From Aureococcus anophagefferens (lineage: Eukaryota > Sar > Pelagophyceae > Pelagomonadales > Pelagomonadaceae), in the NCBI RefSeq assembly GCF_000186865.1, contig NW_008705571.1:679074-741930 (forward strand): DNA of 62,857 bases. Reading direction: 5' to 3'. A program made the translations under genes and the position numbers. Below the pieces are notes generated by a model. It saw only the letters and a program-made list of their open reading frames with translations, was not told the DNA's origin and ran no database searches. This document shows positions 32,101 through 40,991 of this stretch, one piece after another (the first letter of the stretch is position 1; each line of letters begins with the position of its first letter).

Positions 32101-35100
32101 AGCGAAGCTGACACGGACCGCGGCGGCGACGAAGGCGCTCGCGACGCTGTCCCGCGTCGAAGGGCGTCTGTTGCGCGCGGGCTACTTGACGTGGACGCTG
32201 TTTTGCCGCGCCTCGAGGACGTGCGAGCGACTGTGCAAGAGATGGAAACACGCGGCGGAGTATCACGCGGTGCGGACCTGGACGTCCTTCGTCGCCTCGG
32301 CGAAACGTTGGGCCCGAGCCGCGTCGCTCGCGACCAGGGTCATCCGACGCATGCGTCGCATGGACCAATTCGTCGCCTGGCGGCGATGGGAGGCGCACAG
32401 CGCGCGAGCGCTCGTCGAAGAGCACGCGTCGACGATCCAGCGGATGCGCGAGTCGGACGCCTGCGGCCGCGCGCTGAGACTCATGGGCGACGCGTCCCTC
32501 CGGGCCGTGAACCGGCGCTTCGCGGTGTGGGTGACCAACGTGGGCCAAAGTCGGTCGCAGCGGCGCAAGATGCGGGCCGTGTTTTTGCGGATGATGCTGC
32601 GGCGGCAGTCCGTCGGCTTTTCTACCTGGAAGCACGAGGCGGCCGCGCGCGCGGCCCTCCAGGCGAAGATGCGCCGGGCGCTCGCGCGCATGCGGAACTC
32701 ATTTGTTTCGGCTGGCTGGCGCCAATGGCGATGCGTCCACGACGCTACCGTCCGCGCGGAGTCCCTCACGAGCAAGGTCCTAGGACGTTTGCTGAAGCGG
32801 GCCCTCTCGCGCTCTTGGTCGCAGTGGCGAATGTGCAGCGTCTACCTCGCAAGGCACGCGGCGGAACAAAAAGCGCATGCGAAGACCGCGAGCATGCGCT
32901 TGTCCGGTATTCGCCGGGCGCTGCAGGCGCGCATGTCGACAAACGCGCGTCGGCGTCTTTTCGGGGTCTGGATGCAGTGGCTTCGCTACGTTAGATTCGT
33001 CGATGCGCTTCGACTGCAACAGAATCGAGCCCGAAGAGTTCTGGGCAGATGGCTGAACCGATTGCTTGGCGAGGGCTTTGAGAAGTGGTTGACGTCGGTC
33101 CGCGTCGCGACCGTGGCCGAGCTTCGGGAGCGGCACGCAGAGGAGCTGGCCGCGGCGCGCATGAAAAACGCCACCGATCGCGCCCGTCGAGTTCTCCGTC
33201 GGTGGGTCCAATCTTGGTTGAGCAAGGGCTGGGACGCGTGGCAAGCGTTTGCTCAAGACGCGGGCACCGAGGAGATCCGGGCGCAGCATATGCGAGAGTT
33301 GGCCGCTCTGCGCGACGCCGGGAGTGAGGCGCAAGCGAAGCTGACACGGACCGCGGCGGCGACGAAGGCGCTCGCGACGCTGTCCCGCGTCGAAGGGCGT
33401 CTGTTGCGCGCGGGCTACTTGACGTGGACGCTGTTTTGCCGCGCCTCGAGGACGTGCGAGCGACTGTGCAAGAGATGGAAACACGCGGCGGAGTATCACG
33501 CGGTGCGGACCTGGACGTCCTTCGTCGCCTCGGCGAAACGTTGGGCCCGAGCCGCGTCGCTCGCGACCAGGGTCATCCGACGCATGCGTCGCATGGACCA
33601 ATTCGTCGCCTGGCGGCGATGGGAGGCGCACAGCGCGCGAGCGCTCGTCGAAGAGCACGCGTCGACGATCCAGCGGATGCGCGAGTCGGACGCCTGCGGC
33701 CGCGCGCTGAGACTCATGGGCGACGCGTCCCTCCGGGCCGTGAACCGGCGCTTCGCGGTGTGGGTGACCAACGTGGGCCAAAGTCGGTCGCAGCGGCGCA
33801 AGATGCGGGCCGTGTTTTTGCGGATGATGCTGCGGCGGCAGTCCGTCGGCTTTTCTACCTGGAAGCACGAGGCGGCCGCGCGCGCGGCCCTCCAGGCGAA
33901 GATGCGCCGGGCGCTCGCGCGCATGCGGAACTCATTTGTTTTGGCTGGCTGGCGCCAATGGCGATGCGTCCACGACGCTACCGTCCGCGCGGAGTCCCTC
34001 ACGAGCAAAGTCCTAGGACGCTTGCTGAAGCGGGCCCTCTCGCGCTCTTGGTCGCAGTGGCGAATGTACAGCGTCTACCTCGCAAGGCACGCGGCGGAAC
34101 AAAAGGCGCATGCGAAGACCGCGGAGCTTCGAGAACAACACGCGAAGGAGCTGGCCGCTCTGCATGAGGCCGCGCGCACGGAGGCCGCCACGGATCGCGC
34201 GCGGCGGGTCCTCCGTCGGTGGACCTGCCGGCTATTGAGCGATGGCTTCGAGACGTGGTCCTCGTCGGCTCGAGCCGCGGGCGCCGAGGAGATTCGGCAG
34301 CAGCACGCGAGCGAAATCGAGCTGGTCCGACAGCGGCTCCTCTCGGAGCAGAATAAGAACAAGCTGTTCTCCCGGATATCCGCGTCGACGCACGACCCGC
34401 TGCGCGCCGTCATGCGCCTCGACTGCCTGGACCTGTGGCGCGCCTTTCGGACCTGGATCTCGTTCACCGCGGAATCCGCCGCCGCGCTCGACGCCAGGAA
34501 GCAAGCCATTGCCTCGGCCGTCGAGCTCTTCCTCAACGTCGAGCTCCGGCACTGCCACGCGGCGATGGCGACGTGGCGAGAGTACGTGGACGCACAGCGG
34601 GTCTGCGAGAAGCTTGTTAGACGATGGACGCACTCCGTCGCGGCGGGCGCCTGGCGGAGCTGGGTCGAGTGGGCGTCGTTCACGCGACGACGTGCCGCTG
34701 CCGTGAGCATCGCGTCGCGACTGATCGCTCGCCTGTGTCGGGGCGACCGCCTTGCGGCCTGGCGGCGCTGGGAGCGCTTCTGCCGGCACCGTGCCGACTG
34801 CGTCGCGGAGGAGGCCAACGCGAGACTGCGGAAGAGGACCATGGCGACCTGGTTCGACAGGGTCGTCGTGAAGCGGAGCGTCGCGCCCGCGTGGCATACT
34901 TGGACGAGCGCGGCGCGCGCGGCGCACATCGCAGACTTGACGGCGCGGCACAAACTCGCTCTCGAGGCCGCGATCCAGGAGCGCGACAGCTATACCCAGG
35001 AGCTTCAGTTGGCGGAAGCAACCCATGCGGGCACTATGGCGGCCGTCGTGCGTGAAAACGCGACAGAAAGACGAAAGCTCGAGTCCCAGCTCTGCGAGCA

Positions 35101-38100
35101 GCACAACTGTACCTTGGAGACGCGGGACGCGAGCCACGCGGAAGCAATCGCGAAGCTCCGGGAGGAGCATCGCGTTCTAGTCGACGACCGCGAGCGGAAG
35201 ACGTCCGCGGATATTGCCGTGTTGCACGAGACCATGCGTATGAAAGACGCGAGTGACCGGACGCGGCGGCTTATTGGCCGATGGCTCAATCAATTTCTGA
35301 GCAAGGCTTGGCGCGCCTGGCGAGCCTGGGTTCGAGACATGGGCGTCACGGAGATCAAGGAGCAGCACGCGCAGGAAATTGCGGCGCTCAACGCGACCGT
35401 CGGGCAGATGCGCGAGGCCGCATTTACGGAGGCCGCCACGGATCGCGCCCGTCGAGTCCTCCGTCGGTGGACCTGCCGGCTGTTGAGCGAGGGCTTCGAG
35501 ACATGGTGCTCGTCCGCCCGAGCCGCGGGCGCCGAGGCGATCCGGCGGCAGCATGCCGAGGAGCTGGCCGCCGCGCGCACGGAGGCTGCCTACGAGCGGG
35601 CCCGGCGGGTCCTCGGCCGCTGGCTGCATCGCGTGGTCGGCCAGGGCTTCGAGATGTGGCGCTCGTCTACCCGAGCCGCGGGCGCCGAGGCGATCCGGCG
35701 GCAGCATGCCGAGGAGCTGGCGGCCGCGCGCACGGAGGCCGCCAGGGATCGCGCCCGTCGAGTCCTCCGTCGGTGGGCGTGCCGCTTGTTAGGCGACGGC
35801 TTCGCAAAGTGGTCCTCGTCCGCCCGAGCCGCAAGATCCGAAGAGGTCCGGCGGCAGCACGCCGAGGAGCTGGCGGCCGCGCGCACGGAGGCGGCCAACG
35901 ATCGCGCGCGGCGCGTTCTCCGTCGCTGGACCTGCCGGTTGTTGAGCGACGGCTTCGAGACATGGTGCTCAACGGTTCGAGCCGCGGGCGCCGAAGAAAC
36001 TCGGCAACAGCACGCCGAGGAGCTGGCGCTCCTACGCATGGCCGCGCGCACGGAGGCCGCCAACGATCGGGCCCGCCGCGTTCTGGGCAGATGGTTGCAT
36101 CGCGTGGTCGGCCAGGGCTTCGAGATGTGGCGCTCGTCTACCCGAGCTGCGGGAGCCGAGGCGATCCGGCGGCAGCACGCCGAGGAGCTGGCCGCCGCGC
36201 GCACGGAGGCCGCCAGGGATCGCGCCCGGCGGGTCCTCGGCCGCTGGCTGCACCGCTTGGTCGGCCAGGGCTTCGAGATGTGGTGCTCGTCGGCTCGAGC
36301 CGCGGGCGCCGAAGAAATTCGGCGGCGGCACGCCGAGGAGCTGGCGCTCCTGCGCGCGACCGCGAGCACGGAGGCTGCCTACGATCGGGCCCGTCGAGTT
36401 CTGGGCAGATGGCTGCATCGCGTGGTCGGCCAGGGCTTCGCAAAGTGGTGCTCGTCCGCTCGGGCCGCGGGCGCCGAGGAGATCCAGCGGCGGCACGCCG
36501 AGGAGCTGGCCGCCTTGTGCGCGGAGGCGGCCAACGATCGCGCCCGTCGAGCTCTCTGCCGCTGGGCGTGCCGCTTGTTGAGCGAGGCCTTCGCAAAGTG
36601 GTGCTCGTCCGCTCGGGCCGCGGGCGCCGAGGCGATCCGGCGGCAGCACGCCGAGGAGCTGGCCGCCGCGCGCACGGAGGCCGCCAGGGATCGCGCCCGG
36701 CGGGTCCTTGGCCGCTGGCTGCACCGCGTGGTCGGCCAGGGCTTCGCAAAGTGGTGCTCATCCGCCCGAGCCGCGGGCGCCGAGGCGATCCAGCAGCAGC
36801 ATATGCGAGAATTAGCCGCTCTGCGCGCGACCGCGCGCACGGAGGCTGCCTACGAGCGGGCCCGTCGAGTTCTGGGCAGATGGCTGCATCGCGTGGTCGG
36901 CCAGGGCTTCGAGATGTGGCGCTCGTCTACCCGAGCCGCGGGCGCCGAGGCGATCCGGCAGCAGCATATGCGAGAATTAGCCGCTCTGCGCGCGACCGCA
37001 CGCACGGAGGCTGCCAATGATCGGGCCCGGCGAGTTCTCTGTCGCTGGCTGCATCGCGTGGTCGGCCAGGGCTTCGAGACATGGTGCTCGCGGGCTCGAG
37101 CCGCGGGCGCCGAGGAGATCCGGCGGCGGCACGCCGAGGAGCTGGCGCGGCACGAGCAGGCCCTCGAAGTCGCGATCCAGGAGCGCGACAGCTATACACA
37201 GGAGCTTCAGTTGGCGGAAGCAACCCATGCGGGCACTATGGCGGCCATCGTGCGCGAAAACGCCGCGGAAAGACAAAAGCTCGAGGCCAAAATTCGAGAT
37301 CAGCACGCGCTTGAAGTCGCCACGCTGCATCAAGCTATGAGCACCAAGGACGGGGCGACCGCGGAAGGCCACGCCGAGGAGCTCGCGGCGATGGCGGCGA
37401 CCCACGAGACGGCGCGGCTTCGCTCGGAAGAGCGCGAACAGGACCTGTCGCGGAAATTCGCCGAGATGGAGGAGCAATATTCGCGCCAACTGCGGGACCA
37501 GCAGGAGGAGCTCGAGGGCCGGCTCGCGGACGTCGCGACGCGCTGGCGGAGCTCCGCGCGGGCCTCGGCCGCAGACAATGTAACGCGCGCCGTCCTGGAC
37601 ATGATACACGGCCGCCTACGCACGGCATGGCGCACGTGGACGAGCCGCGTGAAGACCGCGAGCGTGGCGGAGATCAAGGAGCAGCACGCGATGGAAATGG
37701 CAGCTCTGCGCGACGCGACTCGGGTCGAGGCCGCCAACGAGCGGACGCGGCGGGTCATCCGTCGCTGGATGCACCGCCTTCTGGGCGAGGGCTGGGACGC
37801 GTGGACCCGCCACTTTCGGGACGCGTGCGAGCGCCAAGTCGTGCGCGAGAAGCTCCCGCAGAGCCTCTTCACCATCGTGTCCACGTTCGTCTTCCACCGG
37901 CTCGCCCGAGCGTTCCGCAAGTGGATCGACGTCATGTTCTATGCACACGTGTGTACAAGACGCGCCGTCGAGCGCCTCTTCTACTCCACAAGGGCGTGGA
38001 AATACCGCCAGGGCGTGAGCCGGGCCTTCTCGCTGTGGTTTCGCCACGTCGTGTCGACGCAGGTGATGCACGAGCTCATCGAGCTCTCGCGCGGCCACCT

Positions 38101-38305
38101 CCGCGGGCTCCGGGCGCGCATCCTCCGCCGCGTGAGATCCGTGCTCGTGGGCTACCGCCGCCACACCGCCCGGACGTTCGTCCACTGGCTGCACTTCTCG
38201 CTCTGGTGTAGCACGCGGCCGCCCCAGTCCTTCGGCGCGCGCACGCCGCGCCTCGCGACGCCGGGCGTCCGGCCGGGGTACGGGAGGGGGTTGGTGCTGA
38301 CGTAA
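26151..38305 (+). CDS. Giant coiled-coil/Sfi1-like (centrin-binding-repeat) protein
   Basis: Proposed exons are 26151-26666, 26722-27082, 27282-27825, 27883-27973, 28065-28143, 28198-29444, 29518-30258 and 30305-38305; all phases close, 3859 residues. Residues about 15-120 look like a C2-type beta sandwich (VTVVVASVSGLKTAL, WDEVFAVNHV, LFVEVVEE). Long heptad coiled coils follow (e.g. DRDEAYGKQVVLL, THAAAVSAMREN). From residue ~600 on, and throughout exon 8, units of the type RARRVLGRWLHRLLGEGFEKW alternate with QHAEELAALR coils. L..W and F..W at fixed spacing match Sfi1-type centrin-binding repeats; the match is by pattern only. Expected place: centrosome, basal body or contractile fibre. Two classes of recent internal duplication are described separately. 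That exons 1-7 and exon 8 form one gene is inferred from in-phase introns. Confidence 0.7.
26667..26721 (+). mobile_element. Introner-type intron (55 bp), TSD 6/8, GC donor
   Basis: GCGCGGAC plus CGGCGTCGCGCCCCG; ends AAAAAACGCAG before GTACGGAC. Splicing gives AGLRVRTRRDTDAELR. Confidence 0.75.
27083..27281 (+). mobile_element. Introner-type intron (199 bp), TSD 7/8, GC donor, with internal 12-bp repeats
   Basis: GCGAGCGC plus CGGTGTCGTAGGCGCC at the left; CGCCCGCGCAG before GCGAGGGC at the right. About 27180-27250 holds five or more tandem copies of a CGAAGAGCGTCC-like unit. Splicing gives VVLLREGHAAELAALRDGH. Confidence 0.82.
27826..27882 (+). mobile_element. Introner-type intron (57 bp), perfect TSD GTCGAGCC
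   Basis: GTCGAGCC plus CGGTGTTCGCGCGG at the left; GATCCCCCGCAG before a second GTCGAGCC. It is a multiple of three and open, so it would be read through. The left end resembles that of the 199-bp intron upstream. Confidence 0.85.
27974..28064 (+). mobile_element. Introner-type intron (91 bp), perfect TSD GTGCGCGA
   Basis: GTGCGCGA plus CAGCGTCGGCGCGTCGG; ends GCGACCCTCGCAG before GTGCGCGA. The interior holds the palindrome GGCGCCTACGTAGGCGCC. Splicing gives TSRVRDDSYGKQL. Confidence 0.88.
28144..28197 (+). mobile_element. Family A introner intron (54 bp), perfect TSD GCCACGAC, GC donor
   Basis: GCCACGAC plus CAGCGTCCCGTGGTCACGAC; ends AACAACTCGTAG before GCCACGAC. It is a multiple of three and open. 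Splicing gives EAMRRGHDEALKTEK. Confidence 0.88.
29445..29517 (+). mobile_element. Family A-like introner intron (73 bp), donor position uncertain
   Basis: The right end GGATTTACGTAG precedes GCCGCCTC. A GT donor at 29445 (GTCCGTCC) keeps MRENH in the exon. An alternative GC donor at 29418 (GCCGTCTC) gives a better TSD (7/8). Both are in phase. Confidence 0.65.
30259..30304 (+). other. Short intron (46 bp), GC donor, AT-richer
   Basis: The boundary is set by phase: CTC, then GCCGAGTTGATG through GTGTTTTTTAG, then GCG. The T-rich interior and weak TSD (about 4/8) differ from the other introns. A GT donor five bases downstream would break the frame. Confidence 0.6.
30881..34123 (+). repeat. 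1,233-bp (411-codon) in-frame tandem repeat: two full copies plus a 777-bp third
   Basis: Copies begin at 30881, 32114 and 33347, exactly 1,233 bp apart. Copies 1 and 2 look nearly identical apart from their first bases. Copy 3 carries a few substitutions and diverges after about 34123. The unit encodes W-rich Sfi1-like helices and keeps the frame. Confidence 0.95.
35426..37165 (+). repeat. Eleven tandem 51-55-residue W-modules
   Basis: Each module runs TEAANDRARRVLGRWLHRVV to RRQHAEELAAAR with two Trp about 14 apart. Lengths are 51 residues, or 55 when LLRATA-type inserts are present. Two sub-types alternate (RWLHRVVGQGF and RWTCRLLSDGF). Confidence 0.95.
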
Positions 38306-38317
38306 GAGGGCGTCGTT
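38261..38317 (+). repeat. 57-bp sequence shared with 40743-40799
   Basis: It covers the last codons (PGVRPGYGRGLVLT), the stop and ~10 bp of 3' flank of the giant gene. A copy about 90% identical lies just after the stop of the FN3-like gene at 40088, where it also encodes PGVRPGYGRGLVMT-stop but in another frame. Confidence 0.9.
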
Positions 38318-38431
38318 AGCCCTGGAACCCGCATGAGGTTTCGCGGAGCTGGCGGGTTTGGGTTCTCGCGGGCTTCAGCCGCAATGCACCGTTTTCAGCT
38401 AGGCGCGCTTCAATGAAGTCTTCAACGATCT

Positions 38432-38557
38432 TGGCAGCAAAAGCCGGGGTGATTCAACGTCGCTTCTACGTGGGAACTCCGCGCGCACGCTCTCCACTTC
38501 GATACCGCTCCGAGAGCTGATCGCTCGTCCAAAAACCAGTCGAGACGAGTGGAAAAC
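38432..38557 (+). mobile_element. Family B introner element outside any gene
   Basis: TGGCAGCAAAAGCCGGGGTG starts a sequence collinear with the B element at 38780, including GATTCAACGTCGCTT, GATCGCTCGTCC and GAGTGGAAAACGGCC. The right terminal repeat is missing, and G-rich sequence follows. It lies in the 282-bp gap between two convergent genes, so it is either a genuine intergenic insertion or part of a UTR. Confidence 0.8.
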
Positions 38558-38587
38558 GGCCGGGGGGGGGGGGCGGGCCGCGCCCGC

Positions 38588-39459
38588 CTACGAGGTCGAG
38601 AGCGGCGCCGCGGAGCCGACCTTGTCGCAGACGGAGGGCATGATGCCCGCGGCGCCGGCGACGAGGCGGGCGGCCGCGACGAGCATGAAGAGGACCGGGA
38701 GCGCGAGGCCGAGGAAGTACTCGCCGTCGTTGATGTTCGGGTACTCGTCCTTGAGGGCGACGGTCGCGAGGATCACGGCCTGGGCAGCAAAAGGGTGATT
38801 CAACGTCGCTTCAACGTGAGTTTTCCGCGCGCGCGCGTTCCGGAAAAAGCATCCACGCTTCGAGACCGTTCCGAGAGCGATCGCTCGGTCCAAAAATCAG
38901 CCGAAACGAGTGCAAAACGGCCGAGATCGGAGCCTTTGAAGTTGGGAATTTCGCTCTCTTTTGCTGCCCTGATCACGGCGGTGGAGACGATGTAGGTCTG
39001 GACCGCGCCGGGCGGGCCGCCGATGTCGGGGATGTCCATCGCGACCCAGTAGCCCACGTCGAAGAGGAACGGCGGCATGCAGGCGAGGAGGACGCAGCGC
39101 GACTCCACGGCGATGCAGGCCACGGCGACCCAGGCCTCGACGCCTGCGAGGCGGCGCTGCGACGGCGCGCGCGCGCGGCGCGACGCACCGACGAAGAAGA
39201 GGTTCAGCGAGTGCTGGATGAAGACGCGGTTCATCAGGTACGGGTAGCCCTTGCCGTTGTCGTCGTTGCAGCCGCCCTGCGCCTGGACGTCGTCGAAGAC
39301 CTTGATCTTCGGGCTCATGCCCAGCTTCCCCGCGACCTTCTTGTAGTACTCGGCGATATTCCCGCTCAGGCCGTCGCCGATGGTCAGAAGGCCGGCCATG
39401 ATGTGCATCATCGCCCATTCGGCTGCGCGGGGGACGAAGCTCGAGCGCGGCGACTCCAT
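38588..39459 (-). CDS. Predicted multi-pass membrane protein, unknown family
   Basis: Exons (minus) 39459-38980 and 38779-38588 give 223 residues from MESPRSSFV. Hydrophobic segments are seen around MMHIMAGLLTIGDG, AWVAVACIAV...LLACMPPFLF, TYIVSTAVILATVAL and YFLGLALPVLFMLVAAARL; a Gly/Asp/Lys loop (VQAQGGCNDDNGKGYPYLMN) sits between. The third segment is created only by splicing. No catalytic motif is recognised. The start could also be 33 bp upstream (MRAHGCVG). The promoter region is shared with the divergent gene at 40088 and contains the snapback element. Confidence 0.7.
38780..38979 (-). mobile_element. Complete family B introner intron (200 bp): perfect TSD and 12-bp TIR
   Basis: The plus strand reads GGGCAGCAAAAG at one end and CTTTTGCTGCCC at the other, flanked by GATCACGGC on both sides. 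In gene sense the donor is GC (GCCGTGATC) and the acceptor CTTTTGCTGCCCAG is the terminal repeat itself. The B core runs antisense to the gene here, unlike in the nardilysin-like and C2 genes. Splicing gives YIVSTAVILATVAL. Confidence 0.93.
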
Positions 39460-39613
39460 CGCTCGCCGGCCGACGCACCCATGAGCACGCATGCCGCGAT
39501 GCCGACGCCGCCTGCGCGTGGGAGAGGTGACGCTTCGTCCGGCGACGCGCGTGCTGCTGTGGGCGCGGGTCGCGCGCTCGTCATCGTTTCGAGCACTCGT
39601 GTGGCGTCGAAAC

Positions 39614-39987
39614 TAAAGCAACCCGGGGTTAATTTTGACCCCCCGAGCTATGGTCACTTTTTTTTTTCACTTTTTTTTTTTTGCGCCGCGAGCCGCGAAG
39701 GGTCCAGGGGGTCCCCGGGGACCCGCCCGAGTAGTAAGCGAGCGCGGGGGGGGGGGCGAACGCGCGCCGACCGTCGTAATGCGCCGCGCGGTCCCGCGCG
39801 GGCGCGACACGCGGCCGTCGCACGCGCGCTAAAGCGAGTTCCTCGACAACCCGCCGCGTCGCAGCGCCCTTCCCACCCCCTGGTGCCCCGGGGGTCCGCC
39901 GGGGCGCGTAGGTGCATCGAAAAAAAAAAGTCAAAAAAAAAGTGCCAATAGCTCCTAGGGGGTCAAAATTAACCCCGATCTGCTTTA
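39614..39987. mobile_element. Snapback (long inverted repeat) element, ~374 bp
   Basis: The left arm TAAAGCAACCCGGGGTTAAT continues through TTTTGACCCCC, GAGCTAT, TCAC and two poly-T runs. It pairs with the right arm, whose poly-A runs, AGTGCCAATAGCTC, GGGGGTCAAAATTAACCCC and TGCTTTA are the reverse complement. The match extends ~60 bp per arm and weakly into the centre. No transposase-like frame and no clear TSD were found. It sits between the divergent starts at 39459 and 40088 and could be a MITE or a transcribed hairpin. Confidence 0.8.
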
Positions 39988-40087
39988 TTTCGGCGAGCTT
40001 CCGGAAGCTGCCACAGAGGGTCACGGCGCACGATCGCGCGAGCGCGCCGTGGACGAGTAGACGATCGCGACGACGGCGACGCAAAAC

Positions 40088-40732
40088 ATGGTGACCCTCG
40101 CGCCAGTGCTCGACCACAAGGACTCGAAGGTGATGATCTCGGTTTCCCCGCCCACGAAAATCCTCAGCGCCTCGGGCGGGAAGGCGGCGATCCACTTCTA
40201 TTCGTCCTCGGGCGGGAAGCAATTCTACGACGCGAAGAGCGGGTCGATTCTGGACTGCGGAAAGACGGCGGAGGTGATTTCGCTACGCCGCGGTACGACG
40301 AAGCGTAACTTCGAAGTGGTGAACCTCGCGGGCGGCGTCGTCTACACGGCCTCCGTGGCCTACCGCGGCGCGAACGACTTCGACTGGGGCGCCGAGTCGC
40401 CCGCGAGCGCGCCGTTCAAAGTCGTGCCTCCCGTCGCGCCGCAAGCGCCGCGGCTCGAACCGGTCTCGACGGTGACCCCGGAGACGGACGACCAACCCGG
40501 GGGCGACGCATGGGACGCCGCCTTCGAGTATATGATGCGCGAGTCCCACGACCGCGTCGTCCGCCAGCGGCAGCAGGCCGCCGCCGCGCACGCCGCGATT
40601 CGGGACGGGACCCCCAACTTCTCCATCCCGGCGCCGCCCAACGAGTCGCCCCTTTCGCGGATGATGCGCGAGTCCCTCGAACGCAACGTCCGCAAGGAAC
40701 AACAGGCCGCCGCCGCGGCCGACGTGGGATAG
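40088..40732 (+). CDS. Small fibronectin-type-III-like protein
   Basis: 214 residues from MVTLAPVLDHKD. Residues about 15-115 form an FN3-like beta sandwich (KILSASGGKAAIHFYSS, FEVVNLAGGVVYTASVAYRG, DWGAESPASAPFKVVPP). The C-terminal half has two copies of a basic helix, MMRESHDRVVRQRQQAAAA and MMRESLERNVRKEQQAAAA, separated by a Pro linker. No enzyme motif. The FN3 portion resembles those in the gene at 56715. The stop at 40730 is followed in another frame by the tail peptide shared with the giant gene, so a frameshift or a missed last exon is possible. Confidence 0.7.
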   Translation: MVTLAPVLDHKDSKVMISVSPPTKILSASGGKAAIHFYSSSGGKQFYDAKSGSILDCGKTAEVISLRRGTTKRNFEVVNLAGGVVYTASVAYRGANDFDWGAESPASAPFKVVPPVAPQAPRLEPVSTVTPETDDQPGGDAWDAAFEYMMRESHDRVVRQRQQAAAAHAAIRDGTPNFSIPAPPNESPLSRMMRESLERNVRKEQQAAAAADVG

Positions 40733-40742
40733 GACGGATATG

Positions 40743-40799
40743 CCGGGCGTCCGACCGGGGTACGGGAGGGGGCTGGTGATGACGTAAGAGGTCGTCGTG
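40743..40799 (+). repeat. Second copy of the 57-bp tail/3'-flank sequence
   Basis: CCGGGCGTCCGACCGGGGTA... matches 38261-38317 with a few changes, including the stop and the following AAGAGG.CGTCGT. Confidence 0.9.
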
Positions 40800-40991
40800 T
40801 TGCAACGTTCCATCGTTGTGATGAGTCAGTGAGGGAGCCCCGGCTAGCCCTCAGGGGTTTAGCGATTCTGCCGCATCAGTGAGACCCGGCGCCGCCGAAG
40901 TCTTTGAGCGCCTCTACACGGCGCGTCGCGCCGCGGCCCTTTTCTGCGTATCCCGACGCCGAGCGCCGCTGATCCGGTTCCCGCCGCGCTG

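Noticed and set aside
30881..37165. Repeat arrays as CRISPR or satellite DNA
   Set aside because: The repeats are 150-1,233 bp, coding, in frame and without unique spacers.
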